Below are positions 7,242-15,043 of a stretch of 64,000 bases of DNA, one piece after another. The stretch covers positions 62,001 to 126,000 of the forward strand of contig CALWSL010000009.1 of assembly GCA_944384205.1 (NCBI GenBank), written 5' to 3'. The notes under the pieces were generated by a model. It had not been told where the DNA came from and made no database searches. It was given only the letters and a program-made list of their open reading frames with translations. A program made the position numbers and the translations under genes. This DNA is from an uncultured Acetatifactor sp. GTDB taxonomy: Bacteria > Bacillota > Clostridia > Lachnospirales > Lachnospiraceae. Position 1 is the stretch's first letter; every line of letters begins with the position of its first letter.

Positions 7242-8528
7242 ATGAACTATAAAGAGACCATGGAATATTTGGAGTCCATACAGTCTTACGGTATTGTGCC
7301 GGGACTGGAAAGTATCAGGGAATTGTGCCGCAGACTTAAAAGTCCGCAGGATTCCCTGCGATTCGTGCATATAGCAGGTACAAATGGAAAGGGTTCCACG
7401 CTGGCGTATGTATCTACGATTTTGAAAAGTGCAGGTTACAGAGTAGGCAGATATATTTCTCCTGCCATTTTTGAATACCGGGAGCGGATACAGGTAAACG
7501 GCAGACCTATCACAAAAACGGCTTTGTGCCGGGGTGTGGAGCTGGTGCGGCAGTACTGCGACGAAATGGCGGCGGAGGGGTTTCACCATCCTACGCCTTT
7601 TGAAGTGGAAACGGCGCTTGCTTTTTGGTATTTCAGGGAGCAGAAATGTGATATTGTGGTGCTGGAGGCGGGAATGGGCGGACTTACCGACGCCACTAAC
7701 TTAATTACCACAACCATGGTTGCAGTGCTGGCATCCATCAGTATGGACCATATGAAATTTTTGGGAAACACGCTGGAGGAAATTGCTGCCCAGAAGGCAG
7801 GTATCATTAAAACAGGCTGCAGGGTGGTGAGCATGAAACAAAGTCCGCCTGCGATGGAAGTAATCCGCAAGGCGGCGGAGAAAAAGGGGTGTTCCCTGCA
7901 AATTGCAGACCGGGAGAGGGCAGCTCACATCAGGTATGGTGTGGAAAAGCAGCGTTTTGATTATCAGGGCATGAAGGGACTGGAAATCCGGCTTGCAGGA
8001 AAATTTCAGATTGATAATGCCGTTTTGGCGATAGAGACAGTGAACGCGTTGCAGGAGCTGGGATTTCAGATTACGGAAAAGGCTCTGCGCAAGGGTCTGG
8101 CTGATACCGTGTGGCAGGGGCGCTTTTCAGTGCTTTCTAAGAACCCCTATTTTATTGTGGATGGGGCGCATAATGAGGACGCGGCGCGGAAACTTGCTAA
8201 TTCGATTGAATTCTATTTTACAAATAAGAGAATTATCTATATAATGGGAATATTGAAGGATAAGGAATATGAGAAAATCATTGGTCTGACCCATCAGTAT
8301 GCGGATCAGATTATTACGGTCACGCCGCCGGACAATCCGCGGGCAATGCACGCTTATGAGCTTGCGCAGGAGATTGTGAAGGTGCATCCGCAGGTTACTG
8401 CGGCGGACAGTCTGGAGGAAGCGGTGGAGATGAGCTGTCTGCTGGCAGGGAAGGATGATGTAATCATAGCATTCGGTTCCCTGTCCTATTTGGGCAGGCT
8501 GATAAAAATTGTGGAGAACCGTTTGTAG
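7242..8528 (+). CDS. folC: Folylpolyglutamate synthase / dihydrofolate synthase
   Basis: FolC is a Mur-ligase family enzyme that adds glutamate to dihydropteroate and/or to reduced folates using ATP in the cytoplasm. The P-loop is [14 protein letters not shown] near residue 45. [14 protein letters not shown] carries the family's Mg/ATP-binding acidic region, and a C-terminal domain with [13 protein letters not shown] is typical. ATG 7242 ([17 protein letters not shown]) matches the usual FolC start, and GAGGGAG lies about 11 bases upstream. At 428 residues it is normal length. It leads a folate operon with folE 14 bases downstream. Confidence 0.94.
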   Translation: MNYKETMEYLESIQSYGIVPGLESIRELCRRLKSPQDSLRFVHIAGTNGKGSTLAYVSTILKSAGYRVGRYISPAIFEYRERIQVNGRPITKTALCRGVELVRQYCDEMAAEGFHHPTPFEVETALAFWYFREQKCDIVVLEAGMGGLTDATNLITTTMVAVLASISMDHMKFLGNTLEEIAAQKAGIIKTGCRVVSMKQSPPAMEVIRKAAEKKGCSLQIADRERAAHIRYGVEKQRFDYQGMKGLEIRLAGKFQIDNAVLAIETVNALQELGFQITEKALRKGLADTVWQGRFSVLSKNPYFIVDGAHNEDAARKLANSIEFYFTNKRIIYIMGILKDKEYEKIIGLTHQYADQIITVTPPDNPRAMHAYELAQEIVKVHPQVTAADSLEEAVEMSCLLAGKDDVIIAFGSLSYLGRLIKIVENRL

Positions 8529-8542
8529 GAAAGGCATTTACT

Positions 8543-9100
8543 ATGGTAGATCAGGAAAAGATAAAAGCGGCGGTGAAGCTGCTGTTAGAAGGAATCGGCG
8601 AAGATATTAACCGGGAAGGACTGCGGGAGACGCCGGACAGGATTGCGAGAATGTATGAGGAAATCTGCGGCGGTATGGACGAGGACGCACAGGAGCATCT
8701 GTCAAAGGTCTTTACGGTAGAAAAAAACGAGCTGGTTCTGGAGAAGGATATAGTGTTTTATTCTCTGTGTGAGCATCATATGATGCCTTTTTATGGAAAA
8801 GCCCATGTGGCATATATACCAGACGGCAAGGTGGTAGGCTTAAGTAAGCTTGCAAGAACTGTGGAAGTATATGCGAAGCGATTGCAGATACAGGAGCAGA
8901 TGACGGGACAGATAGCGGATGCGATTATGCGGTATTTAGCGCCCCAGGGAGTAATGGTGCTGGTGGAGGCAGAGCATATGTGTATGACCATGCGCGGCGT
9001 AAAAAAGCCGGGAAGCAAGACCGTCAGTATTGCGGCGAGAGGCGTTTTTCAGGATAATCAGTTATTGCAGAATCAGGTTTTTCAGATGATCAGGAGTTAG
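8543..9100 (+). CDS. folE: GTP cyclohydrolase I
   Basis: FolE converts GTP to 7,8-dihydroneopterin triphosphate, the first step of folate synthesis. The 185-residue protein has the zinc site in [10 protein letters not shown] and a second cysteine in EHMCMTMRG, the [13 protein letters not shown] segment at the N-terminus, and the VGLSKLAR motif. These identify the classical type IA enzyme (folE, not folE2). It lies between folC and an HD-domain gene in a tightly packed operon; AGGAAAGG precedes the ATG. Confidence 0.97.
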   Translation: MVDQEKIKAAVKLLLEGIGEDINREGLRETPDRIARMYEEICGGMDEDAQEHLSKVFTVEKNELVLEKDIVFYSLCEHHMMPFYGKAHVAYIPDGKVVGLSKLARTVEVYAKRLQIQEQMTGQIADAIMRYLAPQGVMVLVEAEHMCMTMRGVKKPGSKTVSIAARGVFQDNQLLQNQVFQMIRS

Positions 9101-9121
9101 AGAAACGGAGGGAATAGAAGT

Positions 9122-9604
9122 ATGGAGCGAATTGACAAAATATTAAATCACGAATTGTTTTTATTTCACCTGCATGAAAATGAAGCGGCAGAAGCGCAGA
9201 GGCGCTTCTGCCGTCATAGTATGGTGCATTTTCTGGATGTGGCAAGGATTGGCATGATTGTCAATCTGGAAGAAAATATCGGGATAGACAGGGAATGGAT
9301 TTATGCGGCGGCATTGTTACATGATATGGGAAAGCATATTCAATATGAGGATGGTACGCCCCATGAGCTTGCCAGTGCGAAAATTGCAGGCGTAATTTTA
9401 AAAGAATGCGGATTCAATGATAAAGAAACGGGTGTTATTATAGATGCAATCCGCAGCCACAGGGATGCTTCCGTGATAGGGGAAAAGAATCTGAGAGGGG
9501 TTCTGTATCGGGCGGACAAGTCAAGCAGAGCCTGCTTTGCCTGTGAGGCGGAAGAAGGGTGTAACTGGAAGGAAGGTAAGAAAAATCTGCAAATCAAATA
9601 TTAA
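9122..9604 (+). CDS. HD-domain phosphohydrolase in folate operon
   Basis: This is a 160-residue soluble HD-superfamily protein. Metal ligands are visible as the histidines at 32 and 36 (RRFCRHSMVHF), the HD pair at 67-68 (AAALLHDMGKH), PHELA at about 81 and AIRSHRD at about 113. A short Cys-rich stretch (CFACEAEEGC) near the C-terminus is unusual. It is co-directional between folE and folP with short gaps and its own GGAGGG site. The pathway needs removal of pyrophosphate from dihydroneopterin triphosphate between the FolE and FolB steps, usually by a Nudix enzyme, and none is encoded in this operon. That this HD protein performs that step is my inference from position. Confidence 0.8.
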   Translation: MERIDKILNHELFLFHLHENEAAEAQRRFCRHSMVHFLDVARIGMIVNLEENIGIDREWIYAAALLHDMGKHIQYEDGTPHELASAKIAGVILKECGFNDKETGVIIDAIRSHRDASVIGEKNLRGVLYRADKSSRACFACEAEEGCNWKEGKKNLQIKY

Positions 9605-9642
9605 AAAATATTGAAAGAGACTGATAGGAGGAGGCACAGGAT

Positions 9643-10461
9643 ATGAAAATTGGCAACAGGGAGTTTCAGAATTCAGGACATACCTATGTGATGGGGATTT
9701 TGAATGTAACACCGGATTCCTTTTCCGACGGAGGAAAATGGAATGACAGGGATAAGGCGCTTCGCCATGTGGAGGAGATGCTTGCTGACGGAATGGATAT
9801 TGTGGATATCGGCGGAGAGTCTACAAGACCCGGCTATACCATGCTTTCAGATGAGGAAGAGATAGCGAGGGTGACACCGGTTATTGAAGCTGTCAAGGCG
9901 AATTTCGATGTGCCGGTTTCGCTGGACACCTATAAGGCGCAGGTGGCGCTGGCGGGGATTCAGGCAGGGGCGGATTTGATTAATAATATCTGGGGATTAA
10001 AGTACGATGATAAAATAGCAAGTGTTATCGCAGAGAGCGGCTTGCCCTGCTGTCTTATGCACAACCGGAATGACACGAATTATCAGAATTTTATGCAGGA
10101 GGTAGCATCTGACCTTGCAGAGAGCCTGCAGCTTGCACAAAAGGCAGGGATTGCTGATGAGAAGATTATCTTAGACCCCGGCGTGGGATTCGGAAAGAAC
10201 TATGAGCAGAATCTGGAGGTGATTAACTGTCTGGAGGAGCTTAAGGTGTTTGGTTATCCGCTTCTTTTAGGATGCAGCCGCAAGTCGGTTATCGGTCTGA
10301 CCCTTGATCTTCCCGCAAATGAGAGAGTGGAGGGAACCTTGGTAACAACTGTTATCGGAGTGATGAAGGGATGCAGCTTTGTGCGCGTGCATGACGTAAA
10401 GGAAAATGTGAGAGCTGTGAAAATGACGGAGGCGATTCTGTACGGCGCAAGCCGCGGTTAG
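9643..10461 (+). CDS. folP: Dihydropteroate synthase
   Basis: FolP condenses 6-hydroxymethyl-7,8-dihydropterin pyrophosphate with p-aminobenzoate and is the sulfonamide target. The 272-residue TIM-barrel protein shows all family motifs: GILNVTPDSFSDGG near the N-terminus, DIVDIGGESTRPG, VPVSLDTYKAQVA, ILDPGVGFGK and GCSRKSVIG. AGGAGG lies upstream of ATG 9643. Its 3' end is 14 bases from the folB-folK fusion. Confidence 0.97.
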   Translation: MKIGNREFQNSGHTYVMGILNVTPDSFSDGGKWNDRDKALRHVEEMLADGMDIVDIGGESTRPGYTMLSDEEEIARVTPVIEAVKANFDVPVSLDTYKAQVALAGIQAGADLINNIWGLKYDDKIASVIAESGLPCCLMHNRNDTNYQNFMQEVASDLAESLQLAQKAGIADEKIILDPGVGFGKNYEQNLEVINCLEELKVFGYPLLLGCSRKSVIGLTLDLPANERVEGTLVTTVIGVMKGCSFVRVHDVKENVRAVKMTEAILYGASRG

Positions 10462-10475
10462 AGGTTGGAGAAGCA

Positions 10476-11297
10476 ATGGATGAAATCAGAATTGAGAATT
10501 TAGAGATATATGCGTATCATGGGGTTTATCCTGAGGAAAATGAGCAGGGACAGAAATTCTATGTGAATGCGGTTCTTTATACCGAAACAAGAGCGGCAGG
10601 GTTGGCTGATAATTTGGAGTTGTCCACCAATTATGGAGAGGTGTGCCACTTTATTACCAGGTGGATGCAGGAGCATACCTGTAAATTGATTGAAGCGGCA
10701 GCGGAGAGACTGGCAGCGGAGATTTTATTACAGTTTGATTTGATAAAGCGCATTGCCTTGGAGATTCGCAAGCCGGAAGCGCCGATAGGACTTCCCTTTG
10801 AAAGCGTGTCCGTACGCATTGAAAGAGGCTGGCACAGGGTATATCTCTCGGCAGGCTCTAATATGGGTGATAAGGAGCGGTATATCCGCGAAGGAATTGC
10901 AGCTTTGCAAAAGCACCCTCAAATTATCGTAAAAAGGGTGTCTAATCTGCTTGTGACAGAACCCTATGGCGGCGTGGAGCAGGATGAATTTTTAAACGGA
11001 GCCTTGGAGATAAGCACATTGCTTCCCGCGGGAGAACTGTTGGAGGAACTGCATCGGATTGAAGCTGCGGCAGGCAGAGAACGTATCCTGCGATGGGGAC
11101 CCAGAACGCTTGACCTGGATATTATTTTTTATGACAAAGCGGTTTACGAGGAGGATGACCTGATAATTCCCCATGTGGATATGCAGAATCGTTATTTTGT
11201 GTTAAAACCGCTATGCGAAATTGCGCCTAATTATCGTCACCCTCTTTTGGGGAAGACTGTAAGCGAGCTGTTAGCGGCAGTAGATACTTCAAGGTAA
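10476..11297 (+). CDS. folK: Bifunctional dihydroneopterin aldolase / HPPK (FolB-FolK fusion)
   Basis: This 273-residue protein fuses two consecutive folate enzymes. Residues about 1-118 are dihydroneopterin aldolase (FolB): IYAYHGVYPEENEQGQKF carries the active-site region and LEIRKPEAPI the conserved lysine. Residues about 120-273 are HPPK (FolK): VYLSAGSNMGDKERYI, VSNLLVTEPYGGVEQDEFLN and RWGPRTLDLDIIFY are its ATP- and pterin-binding motifs. The fusion is common in Firmicutes. The last 71 bases overlap the 3' end of a convergent minus-strand gene. Confidence 0.95.
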   Translation: MDEIRIENLEIYAYHGVYPEENEQGQKFYVNAVLYTETRAAGLADNLELSTNYGEVCHFITRWMQEHTCKLIEAAAERLAAEILLQFDLIKRIALEIRKPEAPIGLPFESVSVRIERGWHRVYLSAGSNMGDKERYIREGIAALQKHPQIIVKRVSNLLVTEPYGGVEQDEFLNGALEISTLLPAGELLEELHRIEAAAGRERILRWGPRTLDLDIIFYDKAVYEEDDLIIPHVDMQNRYFVLKPLCEIAPNYRHPLLGKTVSELLAAVDTSR

Positions 11298-11760
11298 ACT
11301 GTGCGCACAGACCGGTGAACAGTCCTGTGAGAATGCCGCTGAGCAGCAAAAAAGGCAGATATGCCAGTACGCCGGGTACAGAAGTGAGCAGATATGCTAC
11401 CAGAAGCTGCCCAAGATTATGGAAGAGTGCGCCGATAATACTGGTCAGATACAGAAAATGCCTTTGCAGGAGACGATTTACCAGATACATAGCGATAAAA
11501 CAGCAGATACCGCCGGCAAGACTGTACAGCAGACTCATAGCCTGCCCGAAAAGCAGAGTGGACAGAAGGATTCGCGTCAAAAGAACGAAAAAAGCATCTT
11601 TTGGCGGAAAAGATTGCAAAATAACGAGTGTTATTATATTTGCCAAGCCTAATTTGGCGCCGGGAATGGGTACTAACGGCGGAATTGCATTTTCTATGGT
11701 GAAGATAATGAGTGCCAGTGTAGTAAACATGGCAAGTGTGGTTAATTTGCGGATGGACAA
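11227..11760 (-). CDS. Gx transporter family protein (Hpre_diP_synt_I / EetB-like)
   Basis: The 177-residue integral membrane protein has about five hydrophobic segments. The N-terminal pattern ENAIPPLVPIPGAKLGLANI is diagnostic of the family often named heptaprenyl diphosphate synthase component I (PF07456) or Gx transporter, which resembles small-molecule (ECF S-type) transport subunits. It starts with TTG at 11760 with AAAGGAG about 8 bases upstream. It is downstream of a NusG-II-domain gene, and the divergent neighbour is apbE. The same three families co-occur in flavin-based extracellular electron transfer and Rnf-linked loci, which suggests a flavin or quinone role here; that is inference. 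Its 3' end overlaps folBK by 71 bases. Confidence 0.8.
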   Translation of the reverse strand: MSIRKLTTLAMFTTLALIIFTIENAIPPLVPIPGAKLGLANIITLVILQSFPPKDAFFVLLTRILLSTLLFGQAMSLLYSLAGGICCFIAMYLVNRLLQRHFLYLTSIIGALFHNLGQLLVAYLLTSVPGVLAYLPFLLLSGILTGLFTGLCAQFTLKYLLPLTARLQSSPKEGDDN

Positions 11761-11827
11761 GCGGATTCTCCTTTCCTGATGCCCTGATAAAAATGTATTT
11801 TGGCAGTCATATAAAAAACAGTGAATT

Positions 11828-12238
11828 TTAGTAGGTTATTATATCCGGCGTAATATCCTCTGTACGAATCTGTATCACCAGATGGTTTGGCAGACAGGTG
11901 ATGGGAAGCAGTGAAGTGTCAATAAAACCCTGATGCACGCAAAGTTTGTCGGGGCAATCGGCAGAAATGATACCGATGCTTCCGGGACGAACTTCTATTT
12001 CATTGCGGCAGTCGTTGTCTCCTGTGACTGTGAATGTGTAGGGTTCCTCTACGGAGTCCAGAGAAATGCTTTGAATCAGCCTGCCGTTTTGATAAATATC
12101 GGCTGTTAATTTTCCTGAATTGTCATTTGTTCCCTGCCAAATCCAGAGCAGGCAGCATAATGCGAGGATGGACAGGGCAATTATCAGCAATAATGCGGTT
12201 TTTTGATAGCGTTTTGGGTTTGTATCGGTTAAATTCAA
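11828..12238 (-). CDS. NusG domain II-containing membrane-anchored protein (EetA-like)
   Basis: A 136-residue protein with one N-terminal membrane segment (ALLLIIALSILALCCLLWIW, about 14-33) and an extracytoplasmic NusG domain II (PF07009). The domain is recognised by a beta-rich stretch ending in SIGIISADCPDKLCVHQGFI and then LPITCLPNHLVIQI, the conserved C-P-D-K-x-C...C-L-P-N pattern. A TTG start at 12238 is preceded by AAAGGAG. It precedes the Gx-transporter gene and is divergent from apbE across a 60-base gap. The conserved cysteine pair and P-N motif suggest a redox or binding role, but none is established. Confidence 0.85.
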   Translation of the reverse strand: MNLTDTNPKRYQKTALLLIIALSILALCCLLWIWQGTNDNSGKLTADIYQNGRLIQSISLDSVEEPYTFTVTGDNDCRNEIEVRPGSIGIISADCPDKLCVHQGFIDTSLLPITCLPNHLVIQIRTEDITPDIITY

Positions 12239-12250
12239 TGGAATGCTCCT

Positions 12251-12279
12251 TTGCCGGTATGTTTTATCAAATGTAGTAT
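12251..12279 (+). promoter_or_regulatory. Possible promoter of apbE
   Basis: TTGCCG (12251-12256), 17-base spacer, TAGTAT (12274-12279), 20 bases before the apbE start, in the short gap shared with the divergent NusG-II gene. The match is moderate. Confidence 0.35.
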
Positions 12280-12298
12280 AACAAAAAGGATGGGTAAA

Positions 12299-13360
12299 AT
12301 GAAGAGATTTTTGCCGAAAAATATATATGGAAAAAGAGCTTTGACAGTGGGAGGGGTTATCGGAGCGGTAATTCTTTGCTGCGGCTGTGGTGAGTATTCG
12401 GATACCGGGGAAAAGGAGCCGAGACAGAGCATAGATACGGCGATGGGAACCATTATATCACAGACTGTATATACGGAAGATGAAAAGATAACCGATGATA
12501 TCTTGCAGGAAATAAAAGATTTGGAAGAACAGGAGTTATCTTGGAGAATAGATACATCGGAACTATACCATATCAATGAAAGAGCAGGAGAAGAGAGCGG
12601 AATTCTTTTGTCTGCAAAAATGGCGGAAGTGATAGGGGATTGTCTGACAGTTTCCGAAGCTTCGGAGGGAGCCTTTGATATTACCATCGGTCAGGTAGTG
12701 CGGTTATGGGATATTGACAGTTGGGCAGGACGGAAGGAAAGTGAGGGATTTGTGCTTCCTGCGGAGACGGAATTAAAGGAGGAGCTTTCTCATGTGGGCT
12801 ATGAGAAGCTGCAGTTAAAAGATTCTGTATTGTTTCTGCCGGATGGGATGCAGCTTGATATGGGAGCTGTGGGAAAAGGGATTGCGCTTGACAGGGTGCG
12901 GGAGTACATGGAGCAGCGGGACGATATTACGGCGGCAGTTATTTCCGTGGGAGGAAGTATTCTGACCTATGGAAGCAAGCCTGACGGCAGTGAGTGGAGG
13001 GTAGGAATTGTAAATCCACAGGACACTTCTGCGAATCTGGGATATTTGTCGCTGTCAGGTCAGTGGTGCGTATCAACCTCCGGTGATTACGAGCGGTTTG
13101 TGGAGGTTGACGGTGTCAGATATCATCATATTATCGACCCTGCAACGGGCTATCCCGCAGACAGCGACTTGCGCAGTGTAACCATATTGACGAAGGATGG
13201 TTTTTTGAGCGACGCCCTTTCCACAGCCTGTTTTATTCTGGGACTGGAGAAGGGAAGCCGTCTGGCGGAGCAGCTTGGAGCGGAGGCATTGTTTGTTGAC
13301 TGTAAAGGGAACATTTTTATGACGGACGGCATGCGGCAATATGTTGATTTGTATCGGTAG
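12299..13360 (+). CDS. apbE: FAD:protein FMN transferase (ApbE family lipoprotein)
   Basis: ApbE transfers FMN from FAD to a Thr/Ser of exported proteins such as Rnf or Nqr subunits and EET flavoproteins. The 353-residue product has an N-terminal hydrophobic segment ending in a Cys-rich lipobox-like ILCCGCG. The catalytic domain follows, with IDTAMGTIISQTVY, GAFDITIGQVVRLW, LDMGAVGKGIALD, ISVGGSILTYG and HIIDPATGYPA, plus LSDALSTACFILG near the end (Mg/FAD site). ATG 12299 is favoured by AAGGATGGG 8 bases upstream. It is divergent from the NusG-II/Gx genes, which fits a flavinylation-linked unit. No flavinylation target gene lies in the window. Confidence 0.93.
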   Translation: MKRFLPKNIYGKRALTVGGVIGAVILCCGCGEYSDTGEKEPRQSIDTAMGTIISQTVYTEDEKITDDILQEIKDLEEQELSWRIDTSELYHINERAGEESGILLSAKMAEVIGDCLTVSEASEGAFDITIGQVVRLWDIDSWAGRKESEGFVLPAETELKEELSHVGYEKLQLKDSVLFLPDGMQLDMGAVGKGIALDRVREYMEQRDDITAAVISVGGSILTYGSKPDGSEWRVGIVNPQDTSANLGYLSLSGQWCVSTSGDYERFVEVDGVRYHHIIDPATGYPADSDLRSVTILTKDGFLSDALSTACFILGLEKGSRLAEQLGAEALFVDCKGNIFMTDGMRQYVDLYR

Positions 13361-13366
13361 GCTGGC

Positions 13367-13395
13367 TTGTTTACACGGAAAAAAAGGAGTAAAAT
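13367..13395 (+). promoter_or_regulatory. Promoter of the ArsR-family gene
   Basis: TTGTTT (13367-13372), 17 bases, TAAAAT (13390-13395), 42 bases upstream of the start codon at 13437. ArsR proteins normally repress their own promoter, so the operator is probably near here, though I see no long palindrome. Confidence 0.5.
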
Positions 13396-13436
13396 AAAGT
13401 CAGGATAAAGGTTTGATAAAGAAATGGAGATGCCAT

Positions 13437-13781
13437 ATGGAAGAAAATACCTATATTTATTTACAGCAGGATATCATTCAAAAAGTGGATGAGATGATGC
13501 CGCCGGAGGAGGAACTGCAGGAACTGGCGGATTTTTTCAAGGTGTTTGGCGACGTCACCAGATTGAAAATCCTTAATACATTGTTGTGTTCGGAGATGTG
13601 TGTATATGATATTGCCACGCTGCTGGGCATTTCGCAGTCTGCTATTTCCCATCAGCTCCGCGTGTTGAAGCAGATGGGACTGGTTAAGAACCGCAGGGAA
13701 GGCAAGACTATTTTTTATGAGCTTGCGGATTCCCATATTATTACGATTTTAAGTCAGGGACTTGACCATATCGAAGAATAA
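13437..13781 (+). CDS. ArsR/SmtB-family metal-responsive repressor (zinc-type alpha-5 site)
   Basis: A 114-residue winged-helix repressor. FKVFGDVTRLKILNTLL and the recognition helix ISQSAISHQLRVLKQMGLV are classic ArsR/SmtB, followed by the RREGKTIFYELAD wing. Near the C-terminus D-S-H, ten residues, then H-I-E matches the D-x-H-(10)-H-x-x-E alpha-5 site that binds Zn(II) or Co(II) in SmtB/CzrA-like sensors. The ELCVCD-type cysteine box is reduced to MCVYD, so a cadmium/arsenic alpha-3 site is unlikely. ATG 13437 has GGAG 7 bases upstream. No metal transporter is adjacent, so the regulated gene is not evident. Confidence 0.85.
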   Translation: MEENTYIYLQQDIIQKVDEMMPPEEELQELADFFKVFGDVTRLKILNTLLCSEMCVYDIATLLGISQSAISHQLRVLKQMGLVKNRREGKTIFYELADSHIITILSQGLDHIEE

Positions 13782-13784
13782 AAC

Positions 13785-13833
13785 GAAAAAAAAGACCTTC
13801 TAAATCTGCATAATACACAGATTAGGAAGGTCT
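13785..13833 (-). terminator. Terminator of the DUF5050-like gene
   Basis: AGACCTTC...ATCTG (13793-13808) pairs with CAGAT...GAAGGTCT (13818-13833) with a 2-base internal mismatch. On the minus strand the stem is followed by CTTTTTTTTCG. It lies between convergent ends and may also slow + strand transcription from arsR. Confidence 0.7.
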
Positions 13834-13846
13834 ATGTTCGCGCACT

Positions 13847-14848
13847 TTAATATGGAATAAACACATCATATCCATCCGCGCCTATATAGGAGTGGAAGAA
13901 AGAGGTCTCATTGCCATACTGTTGAAAATATACATATTGTGAGGTCATATTGATGTTGGTGAAATTACCTTCTGCAATGACTTTCGCTTCGGTGCCATCC
14001 GTCCGCATACAGATAAGCTGAGGGGTGTCGCCGTTTTTTTGATAATAAATATAACCGTTTCCAACGTTGTAGCAATCCACTCTGTCATTTGTCAGTACTT
14101 CTACCGCATTCTGAGACAGGGAATAGCGGCAAAGGCGGTAGTTCCCGGATACATCCATGTAATAAACATAGTCCCCCTGCAAAATGGGATACCACAAATT
14201 ACCCTGCCAGATTTCGCCGGAGGTATCGGTTGCGGTGTCCCATGAATAGAGATAATGGTTGCTCTGTGTGCCGTTATAGTAAATGATGCCGTTTTCTGCA
14301 CAGGCAGGATTAATCTCGTAATCAGCCAGTTCGACAGTTTCTGACTGGTCTATTTTTGTTTTATAGAAGAGAGGACCGTCAGTGGTGGAGGTCAATATAT
14401 ACACATAATTATCTACCAGTTGTGCAGTGATTACCACATCCCTTACGAGTTCTTTCGCATTTTTTCCATCCAGGTCGCAACGGTTAAAGGATTTGGAAGC
14501 AAGACCGTTACCCGGATTTTCAGAGCCGGAGCTGCTGGTCTGAAAATAATAGAGATAGTTGCCTGCAGCCAGAATATTCTGCACATGCAGATCATTCAGC
14601 TTGCGGACATTGCTCTCGTCCGGGTTCATTGCATACAGACGGTTATTGTCCGACGCATTGGAAAAATATACCGTGCCATTGTATTCACAGAAGAGCCCGC
14701 TGTTGTTCAGATTACCGGCAGTGTTTCCGACGGTGCCCGGGGGATTTGGCTTTACGCGGTTCGTTAAAAGTGATGCAGCGAAAAGAATAATAAGTATTAT
14801 AAGAATCCCAATGATAATAAGTAAGTTTCTTAATTTTTTTGCTCTCAT
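13847..14848 (-). CDS. DUF5050-like membrane-anchored beta-propeller-like protein
   Basis: A 333-residue protein with one N-terminal membrane segment (LLIIIGILIILIILFAASLL, about 9-28) and a large extracytoplasmic part. The part consists of repeated strands of the type GNYLYYFQT, DNYVYILTS, NGIIYYNGT, GDYVYYMDVSGNYRLCRYS, NGYIYYQKNG and SQYVYFQQYG. These spaced aromatic Y-x-Y units are those of DUF5050/TolB-like propellers, which are probably involved in cell-surface recognition. I count about six repeats. It is monocistronic between its own promoter (14890-14919) and terminator. The ligand or role is unknown. Confidence 0.7.
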   Translation of the reverse strand: MRAKKLRNLLIIIGILIILIILFAASLLTNRVKPNPPGTVGNTAGNLNNSGLFCEYNGTVYFSNASDNNRLYAMNPDESNVRKLNDLHVQNILAAGNYLYYFQTSSSGSENPGNGLASKSFNRCDLDGKNAKELVRDVVITAQLVDNYVYILTSTTDGPLFYKTKIDQSETVELADYEINPACAENGIIYYNGTQSNHYLYSWDTATDTSGEIWQGNLWYPILQGDYVYYMDVSGNYRLCRYSLSQNAVEVLTNDRVDCYNVGNGYIYYQKNGDTPQLICMRTDGTEAKVIAEGNFTNINMTSQYVYFQQYGNETSFFHSYIGADGYDVFIPY

Positions 14849-14880
14849 AAAAAGTACCTCTTTTAATTTGGTTTTGCAGA

Positions 14881-14919
14881 TATACTTCTAGTATATGCCA
14901 AATCCCCCTCCGCTGACAA
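14881..14919 (-). promoter_or_regulatory. Promoter of the DUF5050-like gene with overlapping palindrome
   Basis: On the minus strand TTGTCA (14919-14914), 18 bases, TATACT (14895-14890). The -10 is one arm of a perfect inverted repeat, TATACT-TCT-AGTATA (14881-14895), which could be an operator. Confidence 0.5.
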
Positions 14920-14935
14920 GTTTGATTTATTCCCA

Positions 14936-14964
14936 TTGTAAAAAAGATGCAAAAATGATAAAAT
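14936..14964 (+). promoter_or_regulatory. Promoter of pheA
   Basis: TTGTAA (14936-14941), 17-base spacer, TAAAAT (14959-14964). There are 79 bases of leader before the ATG at 15044. I see no T-box or leader peptide with Phe codons. Confidence 0.6.
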
Positions 14965-15043
14965 CAAACAGATAAAGATAATTTTGAAAAAGCGCAGATT
15001 ACAGTGCAGACCGCAGCGCGATTTGCACGGAAAAGAGGAAAGT

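Noticed and set aside
14849-15043. T-box or Phe leader peptide upstream of pheA
   Set aside because: No T-box consensus, specifier stem or Phe-rich short frame is visible; only a promoter and a 79-base leader.
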